Source: JAFKFJ01 sp963786445
Lineage (GTDB): Bacteria; Pseudomonadota; Alphaproteobacteria; Acetobacterales; Acetobacteraceae
Assembly (NCBI GenBank): GCA_963786445.1
Contig: CAWAZU010000018.1
Span: forward strand, 1 to 64,000
Reading direction: 5' to 3'
Length of the DNA: 64,000 nucleotides
Made by a program: the position numbers and the translations under genes. The notes under the pieces are model-generated. The model was not told where the DNA came from, did not search any database, and worked only from the letters and a program-made list of their open reading frames with translations. Below, in pieces: positions 8,758 through 17,129 of this stretch; position 1 is the first letter of the stretch; each line of letters starts with the position of its first letter.

Positions 8758-9816
8758 CTACTTGCCGAGCGCCTCCTGCATGGTCAGGCTGATGCCGGAG
8801 CCGGGAATATCGATATCGTCGTACACCGTCGCCGGCAGATCGGGGAAGACGTTGACGCCGGGTTTCAGTTCCTCGGTGGTCAGGGTCGGGATGCCGACGA
8901 GGATGTCCTTCTGCTTCGGCGCCTTGCCGTCGAGGATGTCCACCGCAACCTTAAGCGCGTAGGCGCCGAGCGTCGGCGGATCGCCGACCGAGATCCCCTT
9001 CAGGCCCTGATCCTTGTATTTCAGCATCGCGCCGCGCCAGCCGTTCGACCCTTCGCCGGTCATCGGCACGAACGGACGGTGCAGGTTGAGGAAAGCCTGC
9101 GTCGCGCCATAGGCGCCGGCCTGGTTGATGACGCCATCGACATTCGTATGGGCGGTCAGCGCCTTCGTCATCTCGGCCTGCGTCACGTTCTCGTCCCAGC
9201 GGCCGTAGATCTCGGCGATCACATGCAGTCCGGGGTATTTGCGGAAGACGTTCATCACGCCCTTGTATTCCGCCTGATCGCCCTCGAAACCCGGCACGCC
9301 GCGATTGATGATGACGTTGCCTTTGCCCTTCAGGGTATCGGCCAGCCACTGCGCCTGGATTTCGCCGAACTTCACGAAATCCACATGGACCTTGTAGGCG
9401 CTCGGCGCGGACACGGCATGATCGAAATCGACCACGATGATGCCGCGCTGCGTCGCCTGGGCGATCACCGGGTTCAGTCCGGATTCCGAGGCCGGATTGA
9501 TCAGGATGGCGTCCACGCCGCGGGAGATCATGTCGTCGATCGCGGCGATCTGCCGCTGCACGTCGGTGCCGGAACTGGTCACCGACAGCACGACGTCCTG
9601 CGAGTGATACTTCTTAGCGTATGCCTCGGTCAGGTTGACCATCTCGATACGCCACTGGTTGCCGATATAGGAGTTGCTGAGCGCGATGTGGTACGGCTTG
9701 CTGCGGGCCGCCGCGGCGCGGCGCGTGCCGGCGGTCAGCGCCAGTCCTCCCGCGGCGGCAGAGAACCCAGCCGTCCGTACCAAGGTGCGTCGCGCAATTC
9801 CGTGTTGTTCGGACAT
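8758..9816 (-). CDS. Periplasmic sugar-binding protein of ABC importer
   Basis: Solute receptor of the CUT2 system, 352 residues, type I periplasmic-binding fold (Peripla_BP_4). The N-terminus carries a twin-arginine-like signal (IARRTLVRTAGFSAAAGG) with a cleavable stretch ending near RRAAAA. Mature-part marks are IALSNSYIGNQWR at the start of the first lobe, DAILINPASESGLNPVI and IIVVDFDHAVS. It heads the four-gene operon on the minus strand. The ligand is probably a sugar or polyol, but binding residues cannot be assigned by eye. Confidence 0.92.
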   Translation of the reverse strand: MSEQHGIARRTLVRTAGFSAAAGGLALTAGTRRAAAARSKPYHIALSNSYIGNQWRIEMVNLTEAYAKKYHSQDVVLSVTSSGTDVQRQIAAIDDMISRGVDAILINPASESGLNPVIAQATQRGIIVVDFDHAVSAPSAYKVHVDFVKFGEIQAQWLADTLKGKGNVIINRGVPGFEGDQAEYKGVMNVFRKYPGLHVIAEIYGRWDENVTQAEMTKALTAHTNVDGVINQAGAYGATQAFLNLHRPFVPMTGEGSNGWRGAMLKYKDQGLKGISVGDPPTLGAYALKVAVDILDGKAPKQKDILVGIPTLTTEELKPGVNVFPDLPATVYDDIDIPGSGISLTMQEALGK

Positions 9817-9888
9817 GTCTTTTCCCTTCCCTCGCTTCCAAGCGTCAGCCGACCCGCCTGCCGCGTGTCCGGCCCCGGCGGTCAGTCG

Positions 9889-10098
9889 GTCAGTACCCGC
9901 GTGGTCGAGCCGCAGCTTCTCGATCATCTTCCAATCCCACGCAATGCCGGTCCCGGCAACATCGGCGGGCACGGCGTAGCCGTCGGTGAACTGCACCCTC
10001 GATTCCGTGATCAGATCAAGCTGCGGAATGTACTCGACCCAGGTGGCCTTGGGCACGGCCGCGCACAACGCTACATGCAGTTCCATCACCGTGTCCCG
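9889..10098 (-). pseudogene. Enolase-superfamily dehydratase/racemase, C-terminal remnant
   Basis: Just upstream of the binding protein, in the same strand and the same frame, lies a ~65-codon piece reading MELHVALCAAVPKATWVEYI and later DGYAVPADVAGTGIAWDW. This matches the last part of mandelate racemase/galactonate dehydratase-like enzymes (family pattern: HLHVA-x-A-x-P, then VEY, then DGY-x-x-VP-x-x-PGLG). The catalytic barrel of ~300 residues is absent. No stop separates it from the binding protein. It probably marks a lost sugar-acid gene that once stood beside this importer. Confidence 0.65.
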
Positions 10099-10128
10099 CC
10101 AGAGAAGCAAGCCAGGGAGCAGAGAAAC

Positions 10129-11274
10129 ATGTGTCTGTTCTGTTCGATGAAGCGCCGGCAGGTATTTCGCGGCTTGACCGCTGTCGCCGTTAGCGGGGTG
10201 GCGCAAACGGTGGGATCGGCCAGGATGCCGTCGCGCCTCTTCCCCGCCACGGGCTTCGCTGTGCTGGCGGCGGCCGCCGACCTCGCACCGACCCCGGCCG
10301 CAGCCGCCGAAGCGGTGATCCTGGGGGCGGGCGAGTACCGCTATCGCGTGGTCGAGGGGTGGGGTGAGCTGCCGCCCGGCTATACCTATCGGGACGGCGC
10401 GGCAGTCTGCGTGGACAGCAAGGACAACGTGTATGTCTTCAACCGCGGTGCGCATCCCGTCATCGTGTTCGACCGGGAGGGGAAATTCCTGCGCTCCTGG
10501 GGCGAGGACATCGGGTTCGTCAACGCCCACGGCGCCGCCGTGGGGCCCGACGACATGCTCTACCTCACCGACGATTTCGGCGCGGCGGTGCGCAAATGCG
10601 CGCCGCAGGGAAAAGTGGTGCTGACCATCGGCACGCCCGGCAAGCCCGCGCCCCGGTTCAGCGGCAAGCCGTTCAACCGCTGCACGCACACGGCCCTCTC
10701 GCCGCGGGGTGATATCTACGTCTCCGACGGCTACCAGAACGCCCGCGTCCACAAATATTCGCCCGACGGCAAGCTGCTGTTTTCCTGGGGTGAGCCGGGA
10801 ACCGCCCCCGGCCAGTTCAACCTGGTCCACAACATCGCCTGCGACGACGACGGCTGGGTCTATGTCGCGGACCGGGAGAACCATCGCGTGCAGGTGTTCG
10901 ACGGCAACGGCCGATATCAGGCGCAGTGGAACAATCTGATGCGGCCCTGCGGCCTGTTCGTCACACGGGGCAAGAACCCCCTCGCCATCATTGGTGAGCT
11001 TGGACCGGAGACCGTCGCCACACTTACTCGGGGTGTGCCCAATCTCGGGCCGAGGGTGTCGCTCGTGTCGGCAAGGGGCGACGTGCTGGCGCATCTCGGC
11101 ACGCAGCCGCTCGGTGAGGGACCGGGCCAGTTCATCGCGCCGCACGGCATCGCCGTCGATTCCCGCGGCGACATCTATGTGGCGGAGGTCTCCAACACCT
11201 ATTGGCCGCAGCTTTTCGGCAAGAAGCCGGACCACGAACTGCGGTCGCTGCAGAAACTGGCACGGGTGAGCTGA
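10129..11274 (+). CDS. NHL-repeat beta-propeller protein with mismatched N-terminus
   Basis: A 381-residue protein whose body, from about residue 62 (ILGAGEYRYRVVEGWGELP), is a six-bladed NHL propeller of the peptidyl-alpha-hydroxyglycine lyase-like group. Repeats such as VCVDSKDNVYVFNRG, GDIYVSDGYQNARVHKYS and GWVYVADRENHRVQVFD recur. The first ~60 residues are unlike the usual start of this group. They carry a twin-arginine-like signal (MKRRQVFRGLTAVAVSG), as found on exported amidohydrolase-type proteins, so the front may come from another gene by deletion. ATG 10129 follows AGGGAG. Function unknown. Confidence 0.8.
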   Translation: MCLFCSMKRRQVFRGLTAVAVSGVAQTVGSARMPSRLFPATGFAVLAAAADLAPTPAAAAEAVILGAGEYRYRVVEGWGELPPGYTYRDGAAVCVDSKDNVYVFNRGAHPVIVFDREGKFLRSWGEDIGFVNAHGAAVGPDDMLYLTDDFGAAVRKCAPQGKVVLTIGTPGKPAPRFSGKPFNRCTHTALSPRGDIYVSDGYQNARVHKYSPDGKLLFSWGEPGTAPGQFNLVHNIACDDDGWVYVADRENHRVQVFDGNGRYQAQWNNLMRPCGLFVTRGKNPLAIIGELGPETVATLTRGVPNLGPRVSLVSARGDVLAHLGTQPLGEGPGQFIAPHGIAVDSRGDIYVAEVSNTYWPQLFGKKPDHELRSLQKLARVS

Positions 11275-11301
11275 ACCGCGCCCGCCCGGTACGCTGCCCG
11301 C

Positions 11302-11413
11302 ATGTGCAACCTACTCCACGACGCGCCCACGCGACGCGATACGGCACCTCTTCCAGGTTGAGCGCGACCGCGCGGCGAATCATCCGCCGCTGCCTGCCGT
11401 GTTCCCGACGTAA
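11302..11413 (+). pseudogene. SRAP (YedK/HMCES-type) N-terminal remnant
   Basis: Starting at ATG 11302 the sequence gives MCNL and then, after a one-frame shift, STTRPRDAIRHLFQVERDRA followed by NHPPLPAVFPT and a stop at 11411-11413. This matches the first ~37 residues of SOS-response-associated peptidases, which use Cys2 to crosslink abasic sites in single-stranded DNA (family pattern: MCNLYS, IRRLF, ERD, N-x-PPLPA-x-FPD). The remaining ~190 residues are absent, and an IS66-like element begins about 70 bp downstream. Short but distinctive. Confidence 0.62.
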
Positions 11414-11481
11414 GACCGCATGTCCGTCCGATGAGGGTTGACCAGGATGGCCGCTGTTCGGGTCGGCCGGGTTAGCCCGCA

Positions 11482-11511
11482 TTTCTGTAACCGGGGCGAA
11501 ACCCCGGGCGG
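11482..11511 (+). repeat. Left terminal inverted repeat of the IS66-like element
   Basis: Reads TTTCTGTAACCGGGGCGAAA then CCCCGGGCGG. The reverse complement of 12744-12773 is the same except for A in place of G in the GGGGCGAAA portion. Confidence 0.85.
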
Positions 11512-11562
11512 GCGCCGATATTTGGGCTCTCCCCGACGCGAGCGGGTACGATTCGTTGAGGG

Positions 11563-12735
11563 ATGTCCCCGCCCACCGATCTGACCAGTCTGACGCGTGC
11601 CGAGTTGGAGGCCGTTCGTAGACCTGCTGGGTGCGGTATCGGAGTTGAAGCGCATCGTGGCGGCACGGCGCGATGAGATCGCCCGGCTGAAGGGCCTGAA
11701 GGGCCGCCCCTCGATCAAGCCGAGCGGCATGGAGAAGGGGTCCGAGCCGAAGCCCAGCGACAAGCGGGGCAAGCATCGCGGCCGCGGCAAAGTGACGCCG
11801 CGGGTCACGCTGGAGACCAAGGTGCTTCGGGTGGCAGCGCCGGCAGGTTCGCCTGGTTCGGGACGACAGGCCGCAATTGAGCCGCGAAGCGGATCAATCG
11901 GCTGCACTTCCTCGACCTGCTGCGTGCCGGCCACACCGGCTACGTGATCAACGACGCCGCGCTGGACTCCATGCGCCAGCACGCGCTCGCCGGGCCGGTC
12001 GTCCAACATCCGGCCACACATCCGCAGCGGCGGTTTGCCGATCTGACCGCCTGGATGCAGCATCTTGAGCAGCTTGGCATCACCGATCCGACGGTGACCC
12101 CGGACCCGGCGCGCGTCGCCACCGAGGGCGCGCCGTGGGGTGCCGTGGCCGCACACGGGTTTCTCTGCGAGGCGGTCGTCGTCAGTGATGACGCCGGGCA
12201 GTTCGACATCGGCGCGCACGCGCTGTGTTGGATCCATGCCGAGCGGCTGGTGCACAAGCTGGACACGTTCACCGATGCGCAGCGCGCCGCGCAGCAGCAT
12301 GTCCGCGGGCTGATCTGGTGGTTCTATGCCGACCTGAAGGCTTACCGGCTTGATCCGACGCCGCGCCGGCGCTGCGAATTGCGCGCACGCTTCGACCGCA
12401 TCTTCCAGCGGCACACCGGCTTCGCCACCCGCGACCGACTGCTGCAGCGTCTGCACGCCAACAAGGCCGAACTGCTGATGGTGCTCGACCACCCGGAAAT
12501 CCCGCTGCACACCAACGGCTCGGAAAACGACATCCGCTGCCAGGTGACCAAACGCCACCTCAGCGGCGGAACCCGCAGCGACATCGGCCGCGACGCCTTC
12601 CTCGGCGTTGCCAAGACCTGTCGAAACCTTGGCATCGGCTTCTCGGACTACCTCGGCGCCAGGCTCGGCGTCTTCGGCAGTCCAACCGTCCCGCACCTGC
12701 AGGACGTCATCCGCTGTCGCGCAGCGCCAACTTGA
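11563..12735 (+). pseudogene. IS66-like transposase, frameshifted and internally deleted
   Basis: The reading starts at ATG 11563 (MSPPTDLTSLTRAELEAVR), shifts frame at about 11612 into LLGAVSELKRIVAARRDEI, and runs to about 11860 through a basic linker (KPSDKRGKHRGRGKV). After a gap it resumes in another frame at about 11890 (NRLHFLDLLRAGHTGYVIND). The last part, to TGA 12735, holds the DDE core: VVVSDDAGQF, CWIHAERLVHKL and LHTNGSENDIRCQVTKRH with the final acidic residue. The zinc-finger-like middle normally present is missing. The element cannot make its own transposase. Confidence 0.8.
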
Positions 12736-12743
12736 CACCGCCA

Positions 12744-12773
12744 CCGCCCGGGGTTTTGCCCCGGTTACAGAAA
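12744..12773 (-). repeat. Right terminal inverted repeat of the IS66-like element
   Basis: Inverse of the left end, beginning CCGCCCGGGGTTTTGCCCCG, nine bases after the transposase stop. Confidence 0.85.
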
Positions 12774-12797
12774 ATCGTCCTAAGCGCTTGATTTCGC

Positions 12798-12873
12798 TGG
12801 CTCCCGGAGCAGGACTCGAACCTGCGACCCAGCGGTTAACAGCCGCTTGCTCTACCGACTGAGCTATCCGGGA
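12798..12873 (-). tRNA. tRNA-Asn (GTT), CCA encoded
   Basis: The minus strand folds as a complete tRNA of 76 nt including the encoded CCA (12798-12800). The acceptor stem is TCCGGGA paired with TCCCGGA, with D-loop AGCTCAGTCGGTAGAGC, anticodon arm GCGGCTGTTAACCGC with anticodon GTT (reading AAC/AAU), and T-arm GCAGGTTCGAGTCCTGC. The right end of the IS66-like element lies 24 bp beyond its 3' end. Confidence 0.96.
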
Positions 12874-12997
12874 TCCGCGCGCGCAGCCTATAGCGCCGGC
12901 AGCGCCGCGACGCAAACCATCGGGCAATTGCGAAAGCTGGTTGCATTATTGCCGCCGGGTGGCGGCGGGGCGGCCGATGCGCTAGCCTCGACAACGT

Positions 12998-13084
12998 GCG
13001 GGCGTGGCGGAATTGGCAGACGCGCCGGACTCAAAATCCGGTTGTGGCGACACAGTGTCGGTTCGACCCCGACCGCCCGCACCA
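12998..13084 (+). tRNA. tRNA-Leu (CAA), CCA encoded
   Basis: An 87-nt class II tRNA with long variable arm. The acceptor stem is GCGGGCG paired with CGCCCGC, the D-region is TGGCGGAATTGGCAGACGC, the anticodon arm CCGGACTCAAAATCCGG has anticodon CAA (Leu, codon UUG), followed by a variable arm (TTGTGGCGACACAG) and T-arm GTCGGTTCGACCCCGAC. ACCA follows directly. Confidence 0.96.
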
Positions 13085-13168
13085 CAGCCGCGGCGCCGCC
13101 CCCGCGCCGGCGGCGTTGAACTCGCCCCGCGCAGGGCCGATACCACAGGCCGGGGGGAAGCGGGCAGC

Positions 13169-14248
13169 ATGCACAGGCAGAACATGACCACCGAGCGTCT
13201 GCTGATGGGGCTGCTGCTCGGCGGCATCGGCATCGGCTGCATCGAGGTGCTGTACCCGTTCCTCTCGGCCATCCTGTGGGCCGCCATCCTCGCCTTCACC
13301 ACCTGGCCGTTCTACGTCTGGCTGCGCACGCATCTGCGGCTCGGCCACAGCGGCACGGCGCTGCTGATGGTGACGATCGTCGCGGTCGTGGTGGTGCTGC
13401 CGCTGGCGCTGGCGGCGTCGGACGGGGCCGACGACGCAAAACACCTGAACGCGCTGCTGCAGGGCGCGGTCGCCGCCGGGCTGCCGCAGGCGCCGGACTG
13501 GCTGGACCAGGTGCCGCTGGTCGGCAGGACCGTGGCCGATCTGTGGAACGGCTGGGCGGCCGACGTGGACGCGATGGTGGCGTTCTTCAAGCCGTATTTC
13601 GGCGTGGTGGCGGAGCTGGGGTTGTCGCTGCTGCTCGGGCTGGCCAATGGCGTGCTGGGGTTCGTGCTGGCGCTGATCGTGGCGTTCTTCTTCTACGCGG
13701 CCGGCGACCGGTTCGCCGCGGTGCTGACGGCCCTGCTCGGGCGGATCGCCGGGTCGCGCGCGCCGCGGCTGATCGAGGTTACCGGCAACACGGTGCGCGG
13801 CGTGGTCTATGGCATCCTCGGCACCGCGGTGGCGCAGGGCATCCTGACCACGTTCGGGCTGTGGCTGGCGGGCATGCCGCGGCCGCTGCTGCTCGGCGTG
13901 CTGGCGGGCGGGCTGGCGGTGCTGCCGGTGGGCGCGCCGGTGGTGTGGATCCCGAGCGCGCTGTGGCTGGTCGCGTCCGGCCATACCTGGCGCGGCCTGT
14001 TCCTGTTCGCCTACGGGCTGATCGCGGTCAGTGGCGCGGATTCGCTGATGCGGCCGTATTTCATCTCCCGCGGCGCGCAACTGCCGTTCCTGCTGACGCT
14101 GCTCGGCGTGCTGGGGGGTGCCCTGAAATTCGGGCTGCTCGGCGTGTTCGTCGGCCCGGTGCTGCTCGGCGTCGGCTTCACGCTGGTGCGCGAATGGGCC
14201 CACCCGGAGCAGCCGCCGGTGCTGGCCGCCCCGCCCGGCGAGGCGTGA
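13169..14248 (+). CDS. AI-2E family (PerM-like) permease
   Basis: A 359-residue inner-membrane protein of the AI-2E/PerM family, with paired N-terminal helices (LLLGGIGIGCIEVLYPFLSA), a soluble middle and C-terminal helices ending near residue 345. Members move signalling molecules or ions; the name does not prove autoinducer transport. The start at ATG 13169 follows a GGGGGAAG ribosome site; ATG 13184 is an alternative. It lies 85 bp after tRNA-Leu and overlaps the next gene by four bases (GTGA), so they are co-translated. A second, only distantly similar family member is at 35386. Confidence 0.88.
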   Translation: MHRQNMTTERLLMGLLLGGIGIGCIEVLYPFLSAILWAAILAFTTWPFYVWLRTHLRLGHSGTALLMVTIVAVVVVLPLALAASDGADDAKHLNALLQGAVAAGLPQAPDWLDQVPLVGRTVADLWNGWAADVDAMVAFFKPYFGVVAELGLSLLLGLANGVLGFVLALIVAFFFYAAGDRFAAVLTALLGRIAGSRAPRLIEVTGNTVRGVVYGILGTAVAQGILTTFGLWLAGMPRPLLLGVLAGGLAVLPVGAPVVWIPSALWLVASGHTWRGLFLFAYGLIAVSGADSLMRPYFISRGAQLPFLLTLLGVLGGALKFGLLGVFVGPVLLGVGFTLVREWAHPEQPPVLAAPPGEA

Positions 14249-14601
14249 GCGCGACGCGGCACGCGCGCGGCGTCGCGGCGGAGGCGGCGGCCGGCGCGGC
14301 GCTGGCGGCGGCGGGCTGGACGGTGCTGGCGCGGCGGGCCCGCACCAAGGCGGGCGAGGTCGATCTGCTGGCCGAGCGCGAGGGCCTGCTGGCGGTGGTG
14401 GAGGTGAAGCGCCGCGCCTCGCTGGCCGAGGCCGCCTACGCGCTCGGGCCGCGCCAGCGGGCGCGGCTGCTGGCGGCGGCGGAGGTTTTGCTGGCCGAGC
14501 ATCCCGAATGGGGGCGGGCGGGGGTGCGGTTCGACGTGATGCTGGTGGACGGCGCCGGGCGGGTGCGGCGGATCGCCGATGCCTTCCGGGTCGGCGACTG
14601 A
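14245..14601 (+). CDS. YraN/UPF0102 family nuclease-fold protein
   Basis: A 118-residue protein of the UPF0102 family, predicted endonuclease-like fold, biochemical role unsettled. Visible marks are RGVAAEAAAGAALAAAGW, ARRARTKAGEVDLLAEREG (the G-E-[IV]-D-[LI] core with acidic residues) and VVEVKRRASL, equivalent to the E-x-K of the restriction-like fold. Translation must begin at GTG 14245, overlapping the stop of the permease gene, because no ATG lies upstream of the conserved start in that frame. Usual family length is 115-130 residues. Confidence 0.9.
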   Translation: MSATRHARGVAAEAAAGAALAAAGWTVLARRARTKAGEVDLLAEREGLLAVVEVKRRASLAEAAYALGPRQRARLLAAAEVLLAEHPEWGRAGVRFDVMLVDGAGRVRRIADAFRVGD

Positions 14602-14661
14602 ATTGCGCGTGCCCCCGGCCTGCGTGTAAGCGGGCGCAGCGATGGCGGAATCGGGGGGACC

Positions 14662-15030
14662 ATGCTGCGTCTTTGCGCGACGGTTGCGGTTGTCGGGGCG
14701 CTCGCGTGCGTGCCGGCGCTGGCCCAGACGCCGCCGCCGCTGACGGCGCTGCCCGCGCCCGCGATCGACGAGAACGCGCCGCCGCTGGCATTCATCGAGG
14801 CGGCCAAGCACGCGCTCGCCGCCGGTCGCGTGGGCGAGGCACAGGAGGCGATCGAGCGCGCCGAGAGCCGCGCGCTGACCCGCTCGGTCCGGCCCTCCCA
14901 GGCGCGGATGCCGGATCAGCAACCGCTGATCCAGCAACTGCGCGAGGCGCGGCAGGCGGTTGCCGCCGACGACCGGATGCGCGCGGTGACGCTGCTGGAG
15001 GCGGCGGCAGCGAGCGCCCAGGCGAAATAG
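14662..15030 (+). CDS. Small exported protein of unknown function
   Basis: A 122-residue protein with a clear Sec signal (MLRLCATVAVVGALACVPAL, cleavage after AQA-like ALAQ near residue 22), followed by a proline-rich stretch and two amphipathic helices rich in Ala, Glu and Arg (FIEAAKHALAAGRVGEAQEA, then ALTRSVRPSQARMP). The helices suggest a small helical periplasmic protein. I recognise no catalytic motif. It is transcribed convergently with comM, whose stop is only 8 bp away. Confidence 0.75.
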   Translation: MLRLCATVAVVGALACVPALAQTPPPLTALPAPAIDENAPPLAFIEAAKHALAAGRVGEAQEAIERAESRALTRSVRPSQARMPDQQPLIQQLREARQAVAADDRMRAVTLLEAAAASAQAK

Positions 15031-15037
15031 GCCGCCG

Positions 15038-16546
15038 TCAGCCCGGCCGTCCCGGGGTGCGCAGCCGATAGGCCAGCGCCTCCGCCACGTCGGGACGGCG
15101 GATCACCTCGGCGCCGGCGAGGTCGGCGATGCTGCGGGCGACGCGCAGCGTGCGGGTGAAGCCGCGCGGCGACAGGCGCAGCTTTTCCGCCGCCTGCTCG
15201 GCGAGCGTGCGCGCCTCCGGCTTGATCGCGAAGCCGCCGACATCGGCCTCGGCGTTGGTGGCCGGCCCGGCCTCGCCGGCGCGGAGGCGCTGGGCGGCGC
15301 GCGCGGCGGCGACCCGCTCGGCCACCGCGCTGCTCCTCTCGCCGGCCGGCGCGTGCGACAGCTCGGCGGGGGCCACCGGCTGCACCTGCAAGGCGAGGTC
15401 GATGCGGTCGAGCAGCGGGCCGCTGATGCGGTTCTGATAGTCCTCGCCGCAGCGCGGCGCCCGCCCGCACTCGCGCGAGGCGTCGCCGAGATGGCCGCAG
15501 CGGCACGGGTTCATCGCCGCGATGAGCTGGAACCGCGCCGGATAGGTGACGTGCGCCATCGCGCGGGCGACCGTGGTGCGCCCGCTCTCCATCGGCTGGC
15601 GCAGCGCCTCCAGCGCGGCACGGGGGAATTCCGGCATCTCGTCGAGGAACAGCACGCCGCGATGGGCGAGGCGACACTTCGCCGGGGCGCGCGCGGTTGC
15701 CGCCGCCGGTCAGTGCCGCCTGGGAGGCCGAGTGGTGCGGCTCGCGGAACGGCGGGCGGCGTCAGCAGGCGGCCGCCGTCGAGCATGCCGGCGACGCTGT
15801 GGATCATGCTGACCTCCAGCGCCTCGCGCGGCGCGAGGTCGGGCAGGATGCCGGGCAGGCGGGCCGCGAGCATGGATTTGCCGGCCCCGGGCGGGCCGAC
15901 CAGCAGCAGATTGTGACCGCCGGCGGCGGCGATCTCCAGCGCGCGCTTGGCGGTCTCCATGCCGCGCACGTCGGCGAGGTCAGGGGCGGAGTTGGCCTCG
16001 GCGAGACCGCCCGGCTCCGGTGGGGTGAGCACCTGGGTGCCGCGGAAATGGTTGATGATGGCGAGCAGTTCGCCGGCGGCGAGCACGTCGGTGCCGCCGG
16101 ACCACGCCGCCTCGCCGCCCTGGGCGGCCGGGCAGATCAGGCCGAGGCCCTGGCCGCCGGCGGCGATGGCGGCGGGCAAGACGCCGGCGACCGGGTTCAG
16201 CGTGCCGTCGAGCGACAGTTCGCCAAGGGCGGCGTATTCGGCGAGGTCTTCGCGTCGGCAGCACCTCCATCGCGGCAAGCACGGCGAGCGCGATCGGCAG
16301 GTCGAAATGGCTGCCCTCCTTGAGCAGGTCGGCGGGGGCGAGGTTGATGAGCACGCGGCGCGGCGGCAGGGAAAGGCCCATCGCGGTGAGGGCGGCGCGC
16401 ACACGCTCGCGGGCTTCGCCGACGGCCTTGTCGGGCAGGCCGACGACAAGGAAGGCGGGCAGGCCGGAGGCGATCTGCACCTGCACCTCGACCGGCACGG
16501 CCTCGATGCCCGAGAACGCGAAGCTGCGGATGCGGGCGATCGACAT
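15038..16546 (-). CDS. comM: YifB/ComM-type Mg-chelatase-like AAA+ ATPase, three frameshifts
   Basis: ComM-type helicases promote branch migration during natural transformation. The product begins SIARIRSFAFSGIEAVPVEV at ATG 16546 (ATG 16555 is possible). It continues with GLPAFLVVGLPDKAVGEARE, and after a frame change near 16255 with YAALGELSLDGTLNPVAGVL and Walker A LLVGPPGAGKSMLA. Another shift near 15752 and one near 15668 are needed to read FREPHHSASQAALTGGG, then VLFLDEMPEF (Walker B) and NPCRCGHLG with its zinc-type cysteines. The sum of the three shifts is zero (503 codons, near the normal ~505), as expected from three like-signed single-base errors. Whether the gene is dead or mis-sequenced is open. 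Confidence 0.85.
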
Positions 16547-16652
16547 GCCGGACACGCGCGGGGTGGTTGCGCGCGAGGATTGGCCGGAGCGGGGGTTGCG
16601 TCAACCGGGGATGACGGCGGAAGCTGCGGCGTCGGCAGGAGCGTGACAGGCG

Positions 16653-17129
16653 ATGGCCACCGCAGCGAAGGGTTTCGACCCGCTCGGCGTGACGGAGAGC
16701 AACGCCACCAGCTATCCGGAGCCGCACCGGGAAGCGAACCAGCACCGCTGGAACCGGCGGCTCGGCGACCATGCGGGGCTGACCAATTTTGGCGTCAACA
16801 TCACCCGGATCGTGCCGGGAGGGCAGTCGTCCTGTCGCCACTGGCACTCGCGGCAGGACGAGTTCGTCTATGTGCTGGCCGGCGAAGCGATTCTCGAAAC
16901 CGACGCGGGCGAGGAGGTGTTGCGGGCCGGCATGTGCGCCGGCTTCCCGGCCGGCGCGCGCGACGGGCATCGGTTCGTAAACCGGACCGACGCCGACGTG
17001 CTGCTGCTGGTCGTCGGTGACCGCACGGCGGGGGACGAGGTGGGCTACTCCGACGTGGACATGCAGGCCCGGCTGGAGGCGGATGGGCGCTACCATTTCA
17101 CGCGCAAGGACGGGAGTTCGTTCGGGTGA
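16653..17129 (+). CDS. Cupin-domain protein
   Basis: A 158-residue single-domain cupin. The metal-binding motifs are readable: CRHWHSRQDEFVYVLAGEA around residues 64-83 gives the His-x-His...Glu set, and AGFPAGARDGHRFVNRT near residues 95-112 gives the second-motif His. The C-terminus (YSDVDMQARLEADGRYHFTRK) resembles cupins annotated as auxin-binding-like or dimethylsulfoniopropionate-type proteins. It is monocistronic, divergent from comM. Substrate unknown. Confidence 0.85.
   Translation: MATAAKGFDPLGVTESNATSYPEPHREANQHRWNRRLGDHAGLTNFGVNITRIVPGGQSSCRHWHSRQDEFVYVLAGEAILETDAGEEVLRAGMCAGFPAGARDGHRFVNRTDADVLLLVVGDRTAGDEVGYSDVDMQARLEADGRYHFTRKDGSSFG

Larger units (their letters stand above)
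11482..12773 (+). mobile_element. IS66-like element with intact ends and decayed transposase
   Basis: The element is bounded by ~30-bp inverted repeats, at 11482-11511 (TTTCTGTAACCGGGGCGAAA and onward) and 12744-12773 (inverse, ending CCGGTTACAGAAA), differing at about one position. Between them lies a single degenerate transposase gene. It has the one-gene layout of the ISBst12-like branch of the IS66 family. I saw no clear target duplication. The right end is 24 bp from the CCA end of tRNA-Asn. Confidence 0.82.

Noticed and set aside
7132..11274. A very long plus-strand open frame covering the first sugar importer
   Set aside because: Only its last part (the NHL protein from 10129) has protein-like composition. 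The rest is antisense to four clearly conserved ABC transporter genes and is rich in His/Arg/Asp as expected for a GC-rich shadow frame.
11472..12783. A target-site duplication around the IS66-like element
   Set aside because: Flanking bases on the two sides do not match over eight or nine positions.
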